DNA of 64,000 nucleotides, taken from Anaerolineae bacterium (lineage in GTDB: Bacteria; Chloroflexota; Anaerolineae; Promineifilales; Promineifilaceae). The stretch's first letter is position 1. Each line of letters starts with the position of its first letter. A program made the position numbers and the translations under genes. The stretch lies in NCBI GenBank assembly GCA_030425205.1, contig JAUIAP010000005.1, positions 291,519 through 355,518 of the forward strand, read 5' to 3'. The notes beneath the pieces are model-generated. The model saw only the letters and a program-made list of their open reading frames with translations, did not search any database and was not told the DNA's origin. This document shows, piece after piece, positions 52,906 to 62,635 of the stretch.

Positions 52906-54078
52906 TCAATGATGAAAGAGGCGCACGCCATTAAATACCATCGTCATGCCATATTCATCACATGCCGCAATGACACCTTCATCGCGCAGTGATCCGCCGG
53001 GCTGCACAACATAGCGCACGCCTGCCTGTGATGCGCGGTCGATGCTGTCACGGAAGGGGAAAAAGGCATCCGAGCCAAGCGTCACATCGGTCAGTTGGTC
53101 GAGCCATGCGCGTTTTTCGGCCGATGTTAAACGCACCGGTGGCTCACTAAAATTTTGCAGCCAATGCGCTTCTTCGGCCGAACTCTGCGCCTCCAACAAG
53201 AATTGGTCAATTGCATTGTCTCGCGCCGCCCGTCCAATCTTTAGGACAAACGGCAATGCCAGCACGCGCGGATGTTGGCGCAACCACCACGTTTCCGCCT
53301 TTGTCGCTGCCAAGCGCACACAATGGACTCGGCTCTGCTGCCCAGCGCCAACGCCGATCAGTTGACCATCTTTGGCGAAGGCAACGGAGTTCGATTGCGT
53401 GTATTTGAGGGCGATCAGGGCGACGAGCATATCGCGTTTCGCGTTGTCAGGCAGTGATGTGTTGTTGGTGACGGGTTGGGTGAAATCGGCTGAAATTGGC
53501 ACATAATCGTTGCGTTTTTGCTCAAACGTGACCCCAAACAGCTCCTGTGTTGTCGTTCCCTCTGGCAGATAGTCCACTGCAACTTGAATGACACGATAGC
53601 CGCCCTTTTTCTTTTTTCGCAATATCTCTAACGCGGCTGGCTCAAAGTCGGGCGCAATAACACCGTCTGACACCTCGCGTCGAATCAAGTTTGCCGTCGG
53701 CACATCGACCGTGTCACTCAAGGCGATCCAGTCCCCAAATGAGGATAGACGATCCGCCCCGCGCGCCCGCGCATAGGCCGCCGCCAGTGGAGAAAGCTCG
53801 CCATCACCCACAAAGTAAATCTCCCTCAGCAAGTCGGTCAATGGCTCGCCGACCGCTGCGCCAGCGGGGCTGACATGCTTAAAGGATGCCGCCGCCGCCA
53901 TGCCTGTTGCCGCCTTTAATTCGCGGACGAGTTGCCATGCATTGAGCGCGTCGAGCAGATTGATATAGCCCGGTTGCCCATTGAGAACTGTAATCGGCAA
54001 CGCGCCTGTGTTGACAAAAACACGGGCAGGTTGCTGATGAGGATTCATGCCATAACGTAATTCAAGTTGAGTTGTCAT
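52906..54078 (-). CDS. Stand-alone AICAR formyltransferase (PurH C-domain type)
   Basis: Formylates AICAR to FAICAR with 10-formyl-THF in purine synthesis. At 390 residues it covers only the formyltransferase part. It starts ELRYGMNPHQQPARVF (residues 5-20) and contains SFKHVSPAGAAVG near 65-77, YTQSNSVAFAKDGQLIGVGAGQQSRVHCVRLA near 226-257, and ending blocks SDAFFPFRDSID and VQPGGSLRDEGVI. The N-terminal IMP cyclohydrolase domain of normal PurH is absent and no cyclohydrolase gene is near. IMP cyclohydrolase must be encoded elsewhere. The catalytic KHxxP and SNS are intact. Confidence 0.9.
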   Translation of the reverse strand: MTTQLELRYGMNPHQQPARVFVNTGALPITVLNGQPGYINLLDALNAWQLVRELKAATGMAAAASFKHVSPAGAAVGEPLTDLLREIYFVGDGELSPLAAAYARARGADRLSSFGDWIALSDTVDVPTANLIRREVSDGVIAPDFEPAALEILRKKKKGGYRVIQVAVDYLPEGTTTQELFGVTFEQKRNDYVPISADFTQPVTNNTSLPDNAKRDMLVALIALKYTQSNSVAFAKDGQLIGVGAGQQSRVHCVRLAATKAETWWLRQHPRVLALPFVLKIGRAARDNAIDQFLLEAQSSAEEAHWLQNFSEPPVRLTSAEKRAWLDQLTDVTLGSDAFFPFRDSIDRASQAGVRYVVQPGGSLRDEGVIAACDEYGMTMVFNGVRLFHH

Positions 54079-54125
54079 AATGCTATGATTATCCGTGTTG
54101 TGACGAAAAAACCGAATGTGCTAAC

Positions 54126-54155
54126 AAAAAACGCGACCAAGTTGGTCGCGTTTTT
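54126..54155 (-). terminator. Terminator after tRNA-Ser
   Basis: AAAAACGCGACCAA and TTGGTCGCGTTTTT pair around a single G, with a T run on either strand, 15 bp past the tRNA 3' end. Confidence 0.8.
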
Positions 54156-54169
54156 ATCAGAAATGAAGG

Positions 54170-54256
54170 CGGAAAGGGTGGGATTCGAACCCACGGTGAC
54201 CGCAAGGCCACAACGCATTTCGAGTGCGTCCCGATCGTCCACTCTGGCACCTTTCC
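54170..54256 (-). tRNA. tRNA-Ser (CGA)
   Basis: An 87-nt class II tRNA. The acceptor GGAAAGG/CCTTTCC, the anticodon stem ACGCA/TGCGT with loop CTCGAAA (anticodon CGA), a long variable arm and GTGGG-TTCGAAT-CCCAC are all present. The discriminator is G, as for serine tRNAs. CCA is not encoded. Confidence 0.97.
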
Positions 54257-54261
54257 AAATT

Positions 54262-54732
54262 TTAAGAACGCTGTTGTTGAAAGAACTTTTGCAGAAGTTC
54301 GGCCGATTCGTCCGCCAAAACGCCACTCATAACAGTGACGCGATGATTAAACCCATCTGCTTGCAACACGTCCACAACGCTGCCATCTGCACCAAAGCGC
54401 AAATCGGGTGCGCCCCAGACGAGTCGTTTCAATCGCGCTTGCAACATCGCCCCCGCACACATCGGGCATGGCTCCAGCGTACAGTAGAGCGTGACACGTT
54501 TGAGTCGCCAATCACCCAGAAAGTTAGCCGCTTGGCGCAACGCGATCATCTCTGCGTGGGCGGTCGGGTCGTGCGATTGCTCTTTGCGATTGAATCCCGC
54601 GCCAATCACCTGATCATGCAGTACGGCAACCGCGCCGATTGGAACCTCGCCAAGCGTCAATGCCTGTCGCGCCTGTGCCAGTGCCAGCTGCATGTGGCGC
54701 CAATCCCGTTTGGTAACATGTGCTTTCAACAC
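54262..54732 (-). CDS. tadA: tRNA-specific adenosine deaminase
   Basis: Converts A34 to inosine in tRNA-Arg(ACG). The 156-residue form has the zinc site HAEM near residue 55 and PCPMCAGAM near 86-94, plus AxxxGEVPIGAVAV near 24-37. The start is taken as GTG at 54732; upstream in-frame residues (to 54795) show no homology. A perfect TATAAT lies 7 bp upstream of this GTG, so transcription may start at or next to the initiation codon. It ends 5 bp before tRNA-Ser, and the two are probably one transcript. Confidence 0.92.
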   Translation of the reverse strand: MLKAHVTKRDWRHMQLALAQARQALTLGEVPIGAVAVLHDQVIGAGFNRKEQSHDPTAHAEMIALRQAANFLGDWRLKRVTLYCTLEPCPMCAGAMLQARLKRLVWGAPDLRFGADGSVVDVLQADGFNHRVTVMSGVLADESAELLQKFFQQQRS

Positions 54733-54796
54733 GAGCGAGATTATAGCAGTTTTTAGTCGATTTGCGTGACCGATTTGACCAGAATTGCAACCCATT

Positions 54797-54829
54797 CATG
54801 AAGTAAACGAATGGACGTCGTTTACATGA
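54797..54829. other. Inverted repeat upstream of tadA
   Basis: GTAAACGA and TCGTTTAC (8-bp arms, 7-bp spacer) lie between divergent tadA and the macroglobulin gene. It could be an operator or a chance hairpin; no U tract is attached. Confidence 0.35.
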
Positions 54830-55019
54830 CGATTACCCAACTGTACCACCGTGTAGCATGGTTGAGTGGGTTGCCCTCTTGCAACGCCCTGAAAATGGAT
54901 ATACTGTAAAGATGGAACAAAAGATAGGTGTCGTGCGTTTAATGATCAAACCATCATGACGACGGCGATTTCCCCTTTTTTACGAATCAAAGCCTTGTCA
55001 AACAAATTAAGGATGAGCC

Positions 55020-58000
55020 ATGACCAGACATTCTCTTCTTCGAAATCTCTTACTGACATTTCTTGCGCTGATCGTCGCAGTTTCCTGTCGACGCAATTCA
55101 CCAGACCCGAACGATCCTGTGGTATCACCAACTACAGAAATTACGGCTGCCCCAGACGCGACATCGACGCTTGTGCCCACAGAACTTCCAGATGATGAGC
55201 CAACGTCGATTCCGACAACGTCACCAACGAGCGAGCCAACGGCTATTCCACAAACTGAGCTCTCGTTTGATTGGGAGCCAGAGGTCGTTTATAGCAGCCC
55301 ACAGCTCGGCGAACAGACCGCCCTTGATGGCGCGATCACTGTGCGCTTTGACCAGCCGATGGATCAGGCGAGCGTTGAGCAAGCCTTTGACGTGGGTGAT
55401 GTATCTGGTGAATTTATGTGGACACGTGACGACACGGTGGTCTTTACGCCAGAGATGTCACTGACTCGCGCCACCACTTACACTGTACAGATTGCCGATT
55501 CGGCCCGTAGCTTGAACGGCAAGAATCTGCGCGTGCCCTTTGCACAACAGTTCCAGACAGTTGGGAATTTGGCAGTTAGCCAAGTCATTCCAGCCGATCA
55601 GACAGATGCAATTGCGGCCGATAGCGCCATCACCGTTTTGTTCAATCGCCCCGTTGTCCCACTCGCGGGAACGATGCAACAAGCCGATTTGCCCAATCCA
55701 ATCACCATTTCCCCCGCTGTTGAAGGCACGGGCGAATGGGTTGGTACAAGTATTTTCCGCTTCACGCCTACCGTGCTGGATGGTGCAACGACATATGAAG
55801 TGACCGTCAATGCAGGGTTGGAAGATGTTGCTGGCGGTGTGTTAACGGATGACTTTACGACTGTTTTCACCACCGTTCCCCCACAAGTGGTCGAAACCAC
55901 GTTGCCACAAAGTGAACCAGATCAGGAAGAATTTGGCTTTGGCAACGACTCGCTCAGTGAAATCTATCTAAACCCAACGCAGACGTTTACGATAACGTTT
56001 AATATGCCAATGGATCGTGTTTCGACAGAGGCGGCAATCAGCGTGGACGACACGCCATTGACGTTTCGCTGGACAGATGAGGACCGCTCGGTTGCGGTGA
56101 CGCCTGATTTGGCATTGGCAACTGAATACACATTGACCGTCGACGACAGTGCTGCTTCTGTCAGTGGAACGACGTTTGAGGAAACCTACACTGCGGTATT
56201 TGAAACCTATCCATTCCCTGCCGTAGAACAGACCTACCCCGGAGCGGGTGAAGTATTGCAGGCATATAGTGTTGCGTCGGGCAATGGAATCAACATCACC
56301 TTTGTTTCTCCGATGGATTGGGAGACGATTGAAGAGCAGTTAATCATTGAACCAACCCCTGAAAGGCTGCGCTATGTCACGAACAGCGAGCGTAATGTCT
56401 ATGTTGGGTTTGAGCTTGATTATTTAACCGAATACAACGTTACGATTCCAGCGACAGCGAGCGATATTTTTGGCAATCAATTGGGTGAGGCGTATACGTG
56501 GTCATTCTCGACCCCAGCACCACTGCCCGTTTTTGCGTTTAATCTGCCCGCGCCATTTGCCCAGATTAGTGCCAATCAACCATCTGACATTGCGCTGCTT
56601 TATCAGACGGGGGAATCGGCCGAAACTACCATTACACTTTCCCGCTTTGACGAAGGTGTGCCGCTCTCACTTTTCGGCCAATCATATTTCGATCCCAATC
56701 GCGCCTTGCCTGCTATGACGACGCTCGACACATTTGAGAACAGCGTCAACGAGGGTGCCGGCGCAAACACGCTGTCGCTCAATGGCGGAAGTGCATTGCC
56801 GACAGGTGTCTATCATCTTGACCTTGACGCACCGACAGGTGACGAAGACGTGCGCTTCTGGCAAACACGCGAAACGATCTTGATCGTCGCTGACACAAAC
56901 ATTGTCATCAAGGAAACGCCCAACTTTATTCACGTTTGGACAACCGATTTAGCTACAGGCGATCCAGCCCCCAATCGGGATGTGACTGTCTATTTGACGG
57001 AAGATGATGCGATTACGGGTGAACTAAGCGGTACAACAGATGCCGACGGCTTGCTCACGCTAGAGCGTCCTAATAGCGAGCAATGGTTTGGGTATCGTGG
57101 TCGCTCGTTTGCCGTGACTGGCGAGGCCGGTGAACCAAACTTTGGCGTTGCAATTGCCAACTGGAATCAGTCGGCACGCATCTATGAGATGGGTATCAGT
57201 CCACAGGAAGAAGGTGGCGCGGATGACGGCGTTTATCTCTACACCGAACGCCCGCTCTATCGTCCCGGTGATACTGTCTATTTCAAGGGTTGGTTGCGTG
57301 ACTCAAACTACGCACGTTACACACTGCCTGAACCGAGAACCATTGAACTGCGCTTTTTCCCGCCAAACTATGAAGATACGATCGAGCCGATTGAGATTGA
57401 TGTGCTACCTAACGGTAGCTTTGACGGCAAATGGGTCATTCCCGATGATGCCATGTTGGGTACCTATCAATTCTTTGTCGAGACTGGCGGGCGTATGGTG
57501 GGACAAAGCTCAACCAGCTTTATGGTTGCAGAGTTCCGCAAGCCTGAATTTACGCTAGAAGTGACCCCCAACATCTCTGAGACGTTGCGTGGTGAGACTG
57601 TTGAATTTACGGTTTCGGCCGAATATCTCTTCGGCGGCAACGCATCCGATCTGCCCGTTGATTACAACATCTACACCAGTTCGTACATCTTCCCCTATGA
57701 CGGCCGTCCCTATTACAGTTTTGGTGAAGTAGGCAACTTCTTCTACTTTGATCCATTTATCGGATTTGGCAGCAACTTCTATCTGAACGGGAGTGGTGTG
57801 TTGGATGGCAATGGCAACCTGACAATCGAAGTCACGCCAGAGATGATGGCGACCATGGCGGAAGGTAGCCAGAAGCTAATTATTGATGTGACGGTGCGTG
57901 ATCTGTCCGAGAACTTTATCAGCGCACATGCTGAGGTTGTGCTGCATTCGGCCGAAACTTACGTCGGCATTCGCGGTCAGGAATACGCATTCCCACGCGA

Positions 58001-61000
58001 TGAGGTCGCCACAGTTGAACTGCACACGGTTGATTGGGAGCAAACGCCTGTCCCGAATCAGTCTGTCGAGATCGTCTTCTCGCGCCGCGAATGGATCAGC
58101 GAGGAGAGTGTATTTGGTGGTGGTCTGCAATGGCGACCAGAAGATACAGAAGTGGCTCGTCAATCGACCACAACAGACAGCGATGGCATGGCAACGGCTA
58201 GCTTCACACCCGAAGAGGGTGGTACTTATCTCGCCTCTGCAACGGTCAGCGATGCAGCCGGGCGTACGCAAACAAGCGAAACGCTATTTTATGTCTTTGC
58301 AGGCGATGTTGCGTGGCGTTCTGATTCACGTGATCGTTCGATGAATTTGGAACCCGATGCAGAAATGTATCAGGTTGGTGAGACCGCACAAATTCTCATC
58401 CAGAATCCACTCGGCGGCGGCATCAGCGCATGGTTGACGATTGAACGGGGCGATGTATTAGAGCAACGTCTCATCACGCTGGAAGGGACGAGCGACATTC
58501 TCGAAATTCCAATTGAGGCGATTCATGCGCCCAATGTCTATGTCAGCGTGACGGCGATCAAGGGTGCAGATGATGGCGACACGCGCTTTGCCGATATTCG
58601 CTTGGGTATCACGGAATTGCGCGTTGACCCTGAACGACTCGCACTTAATGTAGAAATCACGAGTGACTTAGTACAAGCAGAGCCACGTGATACGGTGACG
58701 TTTGAGGTCAAGACGACCAACTATTTGGGGGAGGGCGTTTCGGCCGATGTGGCACTCGCACTCGTCGATCTTGCCATTCTCACCTTAAAAGAAGACACAA
58801 ACCCAGCCTTGATCGACTCGCTCTACTCGCCTGAATCGTTCCGCAGTTCGATCGGTTCTGGACTGTTTGTGACGGGTGAAGGGTTGGATATTAACATCCC
58901 TGAGCCATTTTTCGGTGGCGGCGGTGGCGGTGGCGGCGGCGGTGTTGAAACGGCTGCTGACTTAACGCTCGAACGTGAAGCACAAACGGACGCTGATGGT
59001 GAAATCCGCGACGACTTCCGTGATACAGCCGCATGGGAAGCGAATGTCACGACCGATGAAAATGGCGTGGCAACGATTGATGTGACGCTGCCTGACAACT
59101 TGACGACATGGCGCATGACGGGTCGTGCCGTCTCTGACGAAACGCTTGTCGGCGAAAGCACACACGACATCGTTGCAACGAAGTTCGTGCTGATTCGACC
59201 TGTCACGCCGCGATTCCTGACGTTTGGTGACTTGACACAGCTTGGTGCAATTGTCAATAACAATACAGAAGCTGATGTTGAGGCGGACGTTTCACTTGAG
59301 GTGGATGGCGTGACCTTAACGGGTGATGCCTTGCAAACGGTGAACGTGCCTGCTGGTGGCAGTACGCTCGTACGCTGGGAAGCAACAGTTGAAGATGTTG
59401 CGGCGGTTGACCTGATTTTCCGCGTCAATGCGGGTGAGTATAGCGATGCCAGTCGGCCAACGATCGGTGCACGCGATGACAATAAACTGCCCGTCTATCG
59501 GTTTAATGCAGAGGATTTCAATGCGACCGCTGGTGTCTTAGATCAGGACGAAACGCGCCGTGTTGAAGCCGTACTCTTACCGCCGTTGCTCGATGCCACA
59601 CGTGGCGATTTGACGATTAGCATGAGTCCATCGCTGGGAGCTGCGCTTTTTGAATCGCTCGATGCCTATATGTTTGAAGGGGCCACAATCGATCAATGCC
59701 CCATTGGCGCGGCATTACGTCTATTGCCAAATGCAGCCTCGTTAAGCGCAATTCAAGATTTGCAGTTGGCACAACCTGCGCTGGCCGCACAGCTTGAAGC
59801 GGCAATTGCCGATCAGGTCACCCTCTTGACCGAAACACAAAATGATGACGGAGGCTGGTCATTCTGTCGTAATGGTGAGTCTGATGCACAAATGACAGCG
59901 TTCGTGCTGCACGCGCTATTGGAAGCGCAACCAGAATCTGCCGTAATCGCCGCTGGCATTGAGTTCTTGCAAGATGCGGTGGATGAACTTTCGGCCGAAA
60001 ATCGCGCTGATGCCAATACACTAGCTTACTATCTCTACGTGATCTCGTTGAGTGGCGAGGATATTTCGGCCGAACTCGTCACCCTGCTTGAGGATGGTCG
60101 TGACCTACTGACGCCCGCTTCAAAAGCCTTTGCATTGATGGCACAACACAACGCGAGCGGTGATGTGAATGACAATCTCATCAGCGACCTCGCTAACAGC
60201 GTCGTTCTCAATGCAACAGGCGCGCACTGGGAAAGCGAATTCCGCAATTGGATCGGTGGCGACATCACCGATACAGCTATCGTCATTGAGGCATTGACGC
60301 AAGTTGAGCCTGAAAATGGACTGCTGCCCAACGCCATTCGCTGGCTGATGGGCGCACGCGATCATAGATACTGGAACAGCCAAATGGAGACAGCTTTTAG
60401 CATCTCGGCAGTCGCCAACTACATGGTCGCCAACGGTGAGACGGATGCGCAAGATACCGATTTCAGTGTGGCGGTTAACAGTGGTCAAGCGGCTCAGGGT
60501 GAAGATCAAGTTGTTATTCCGCTCGCTGATCTGAGCACTGACGAGTTGAACTATCTTGATTTCCGCAAGGGAAGTGATGGACGACTCTACTACGCAGCAA
60601 CGCTCGATGCGTTTGTCAGCGCAGATAGTGTGGAGGCAATTGATCGCGGCTTCAACGTTGTCCGCACATATTACAATGCAGACTGTGAGGAAGATTGCGA
60701 ACCGCTGACGACTATTGCAGCTGGTGAAGCGGTGCGCGTTGAATTGACGATTATCGTACCGAATAACCGTCGTTTTGTACAAATCAGCGATCCGCTTCCC
60801 GCAGGGGCAGATGCGATTGACCCCAATCTCGACACAAGCCCACTTGACGCGACGGCGGGTCAACAACCCGACGGCGACCGCTTTAGTTGGTGGGGTTGGT
60901 GGTATTTCAGCCGAATCGAGTTCCGTGATGAGGCGGTTGTCTTCTTTGCCGACTATCTCCCCGCTGGAACGTATCGCTACAGCTATGAGTTGCAGCCAAT

Positions 61001-61103
61001 CGTTCCCGGCACCTATCAGGTGATGCCGACGGTGGCAAAAGAGAGCTTACAGGAAGAGGTTTTCGGCCGATCAGACGGTCAAATCTTCACCATCGTTGAG
61101 TAG
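55020..61103 (+). CDS. Alpha-2-macroglobulin-like lipoprotein, thioester missing
   Basis: A 2027-residue lipoprotein: lipobox AVSC (Cys23), a Thr/Pro/Ser-rich linker to about residue 85, then several Ig-like (SbsA/Big_5-type) domains to about 500. MG domains follow (YLYTERPLYRPGDTVYFKGWLRD near 740). After an 11-Gly stretch (near 1300) comes the A2M core, with TTDENGVATIDVTLPDNLTTWR near 1344-1365. The thioester domain keeps DDGGWSFC near 1617. The usual YxxGCxEQ reads YMFEGATIDQ near 1550, so the thioester Cys is absent. A C-terminal domain ends the protein. Macroglobulins trap proteases; no PBP1C partner is adjacent. The start has AGGATG at 55010-55015. Confidence 0.9.
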   Translation: MTRHSLLRNLLLTFLALIVAVSCRRNSPDPNDPVVSPTTEITAAPDATSTLVPTELPDDEPTSIPTTSPTSEPTAIPQTELSFDWEPEVVYSSPQLGEQTALDGAITVRFDQPMDQASVEQAFDVGDVSGEFMWTRDDTVVFTPEMSLTRATTYTVQIADSARSLNGKNLRVPFAQQFQTVGNLAVSQVIPADQTDAIAADSAITVLFNRPVVPLAGTMQQADLPNPITISPAVEGTGEWVGTSIFRFTPTVLDGATTYEVTVNAGLEDVAGGVLTDDFTTVFTTVPPQVVETTLPQSEPDQEEFGFGNDSLSEIYLNPTQTFTITFNMPMDRVSTEAAISVDDTPLTFRWTDEDRSVAVTPDLALATEYTLTVDDSAASVSGTTFEETYTAVFETYPFPAVEQTYPGAGEVLQAYSVASGNGINITFVSPMDWETIEEQLIIEPTPERLRYVTNSERNVYVGFELDYLTEYNVTIPATASDIFGNQLGEAYTWSFSTPAPLPVFAFNLPAPFAQISANQPSDIALLYQTGESAETTITLSRFDEGVPLSLFGQSYFDPNRALPAMTTLDTFENSVNEGAGANTLSLNGGSALPTGVYHLDLDAPTGDEDVRFWQTRETILIVADTNIVIKETPNFIHVWTTDLATGDPAPNRDVTVYLTEDDAITGELSGTTDADGLLTLERPNSEQWFGYRGRSFAVTGEAGEPNFGVAIANWNQSARIYEMGISPQEEGGADDGVYLYTERPLYRPGDTVYFKGWLRDSNYARYTLPEPRTIELRFFPPNYEDTIEPIEIDVLPNGSFDGKWVIPDDAMLGTYQFFVETGGRMVGQSSTSFMVAEFRKPEFTLEVTPNISETLRGETVEFTVSAEYLFGGNASDLPVDYNIYTSSYIFPYDGRPYYSFGEVGNFFYFDPFIGFGSNFYLNGSGVLDGNGNLTIEVTPEMMATMAEGSQKLIIDVTVRDLSENFISAHAEVVLHSAETYVGIRGQEYAFPRDEVATVELHTVDWEQTPVPNQSVEIVFSRREWISEESVFGGGLQWRPEDTEVARQSTTTDSDGMATASFTPEEGGTYLASATVSDAAGRTQTSETLFYVFAGDVAWRSDSRDRSMNLEPDAEMYQVGETAQILIQNPLGGGISAWLTIERGDVLEQRLITLEGTSDILEIPIEAIHAPNVYVSVTAIKGADDGDTRFADIRLGITELRVDPERLALNVEITSDLVQAEPRDTVTFEVKTTNYLGEGVSADVALALVDLAILTLKEDTNPALIDSLYSPESFRSSIGSGLFVTGEGLDINIPEPFFGGGGGGGGGGVETAADLTLEREAQTDADGEIRDDFRDTAAWEANVTTDENGVATIDVTLPDNLTTWRMTGRAVSDETLVGESTHDIVATKFVLIRPVTPRFLTFGDLTQLGAIVNNNTEADVEADVSLEVDGVTLTGDALQTVNVPAGGSTLVRWEATVEDVAAVDLIFRVNAGEYSDASRPTIGARDDNKLPVYRFNAEDFNATAGVLDQDETRRVEAVLLPPLLDATRGDLTISMSPSLGAALFESLDAYMFEGATIDQCPIGAALRLLPNAASLSAIQDLQLAQPALAAQLEAAIADQVTLLTETQNDDGGWSFCRNGESDAQMTAFVLHALLEAQPESAVIAAGIEFLQDAVDELSAENRADANTLAYYLYVISLSGEDISAELVTLLEDGRDLLTPASKAFALMAQHNASGDVNDNLISDLANSVVLNATGAHWESEFRNWIGGDITDTAIVIEALTQVEPENGLLPNAIRWLMGARDHRYWNSQMETAFSISAVANYMVANGETDAQDTDFSVAVNSGQAAQGEDQVVIPLADLSTDELNYLDFRKGSDGRLYYAATLDAFVSADSVEAIDRGFNVVRTYYNADCEEDCEPLTTIAAGEAVRVELTIIVPNNRRFVQISDPLPAGADAIDPNLDTSPLDATAGQQPDGDRFSWWGWWYFSRIEFRDEAVVFFADYLPAGTYRYSYELQPIVPGTYQVMPTVAKESLQEEVFGRSDGQIFTIVE

Positions 61104-61141
61104 ACAGTGACGCGAGCAAAATAGCCTCGCAACGAGATACA

Positions 61142-61169
61142 AAAAGGCGGATCAACTGATCCGCCTTTT
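61142..61169. terminator. Bidirectional terminator after the macroglobulin gene
   Basis: AAAAGGCGGATCA (61142-61154) pairs with TGATCCGCCTTTT (61157-61169). It serves the plus-strand gene and, by its A run, the convergent pcs-like gene. Confidence 0.85.
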
Positions 61170-61201
61170 CTTTTATGCAAATTGATTTCGTGAGGCTATG
61201 T

Positions 61202-61927
61202 CTACGTGATTTTGTAGGTGAAATAAAGACTCGCTACGACGTAATAGACGATGTAGAGTAGTGACCCCCACGTTAGCCACAGCGGCGCGTTTGGATACAA
61301 GATCAGCGCAGCAGTAAACATAATCGCCCACACGAGTGAAAGCGGCAACGTGATATGACGCAGAAACTTTGTACGTGATGGGTAGATGTATTTGATTGGC
61401 ACAAACACAAGAATGCAGCACAGCATCAAAACGCCAAAATTAGTCCACTCTGATGTCCCCAGAATGAACAAATACATGATGACTACATTCCAATACGAGG
61501 GAAATCCCTTGAAAAAAAACTGATTACTGTCATCAGTTTTTGCGTCCACTTGGCAAAATTGGAACGCAGAGGTCAGCGTAATGATCGCAGTTAGGGCGAT
61601 CAATAGATGGTTGGGAACCATGCCCGCCATGTGAACGACGAAGAGCGGAACAATCGTGTAGGTAAAGTAATCGACGATGTTGTCAAGCAGTGCGCCGTCA
61701 AAATTTGGTGTAACCGTCTTGACACGAAACCGGCGCGCCAATGCGCCATCAACTCCGTCAATGAACATTGTGACGGCCATCCAGAAGAAGGCCAACATAT
61801 AACGTCCATCCACAGCCGCTAGGATTGACAGCAATCCCCAAAGCGCACCGCTACCTGTGTAAAGATGGACAGACCACGCAAGGGCTTTTTCACGGCGAGT
61901 AATATCTTCGTGCTGAATATATGTCAT
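61202..61927 (-). CDS. CDP-alcohol phosphatidyltransferase, phosphatidylcholine synthase-like
   Basis: An integral membrane enzyme of 241 residues with about eight helices. The catalytic motif is DGVDGALARRFRVKTVTPNFDGALLDNIVD near residues 58-87, with its four Asp ligands. The following FTYTIVPLFVV and FFFKGFPSYWNVVIMYLF segments match bacterial phosphatidylcholine synthases, which condense CDP-diacylglycerol with choline; a PssA- or PgsA-type role is less likely. AGAGG before the ATG at 61927 supports the start. It faces the macroglobulin terminator and is not obviously in an operon. Confidence 0.82.
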   Translation of the reverse strand: MTYIQHEDITRREKALAWSVHLYTGSGALWGLLSILAAVDGRYMLAFFWMAVTMFIDGVDGALARRFRVKTVTPNFDGALLDNIVDYFTYTIVPLFVVHMAGMVPNHLLIALTAIITLTSAFQFCQVDAKTDDSNQFFFKGFPSYWNVVIMYLFILGTSEWTNFGVLMLCCILVFVPIKYIYPSRTKFLRHITLPLSLVWAIMFTAALILYPNAPLWLTWGSLLYIVYYVVASLYFTYKIT

Positions 61928-61987
61928 AATTGCCTCTACGAAAATCAACTTATCCTATTGCGGAACCATTTTAGCACAGTCATCATG

Positions 61988-62635
61988 CTATTCGTTCCCC
62001 ACCGTGATGAACTCCTGCATATCTTCAAACTTTCCCTCGCCAATACCCGGCACATTCATGATATCTTCGATAGTGGAAAACAGTCCGTTTTCTTCTCTGT
62101 AACCCATGATATTTTCGGCTGTTGTTGGCCCCACGCTGGGAACTGTCTCCAGTTCGTCTTTATTTGCAGTGTTGATATTGACCCGCCCCGACGCATCAAT
62201 ACCAGATGATACGCTCGATTGTCTTGGGTCACTCGATTGAATTGGATTTGCCAAGAGCTGGCTTTGTATGAGGTCGGCTTGTCCTTGTGTACTTACAAAG
62301 ATCTGCAATCCATCGCTGAGTTCAGCAGCAAGATTGATGTTATCGGTGTAGGCATCGGCCGAAAATCCCCCTGCTATATCGATCGCATCTTGCACGCGAC
62401 TGCCCTGTTCTAACTCATAAACACCCGCCTGATTTACTGCCCCATTGACAAATATCGTCCATGGTTTTGGTATTTCGGTAGGCAATGGGGCAAGCGTTGG
62501 AACGGGATTGATGACAATTGGCGCGGGTGAAACTTGATTATTTAACGCAAAAAAGACGATGGTTGCCGTCAAAGTCATCACCACCGCTAAGCCAATATGA
62601 AGCCAATTAACGTTTTTGTTCGACTGGTTGTTCAT
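61988..62635 (-). CDS. ComEA-like helix-hairpin-helix DNA-binding protein
   Basis: A 215-residue protein. It has an N-terminal membrane anchor (WLHIGLAVVMTLTATIVFFAL near 11-31), a Pro-rich spacer, an SLBB domain (IFVNGAVNQAGVYELEQGSRVQDAIDIAGG near 61-90), and two HhH motifs (INTANKDELETVPSVGPTTAENI and EDIMNVPGIGEGKFEDM). ComEA binds double-stranded DNA at the cell surface for uptake in natural transformation. No comEC or other competence genes are in the window. It overlaps the 5'-flanking membrane-protein gene by 29 nt. Confidence 0.88.
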   Translation of the reverse strand: MNNQSNKNVNWLHIGLAVVMTLTATIVFFALNNQVSPAPIVINPVPTLAPLPTEIPKPWTIFVNGAVNQAGVYELEQGSRVQDAIDIAGGFSADAYTDNINLAAELSDGLQIFVSTQGQADLIQSQLLANPIQSSDPRQSSVSSGIDASGRVNINTANKDELETVPSVGPTTAENIMGYREENGLFSTIEDIMNVPGIGEGKFEDMQEFITVGNE

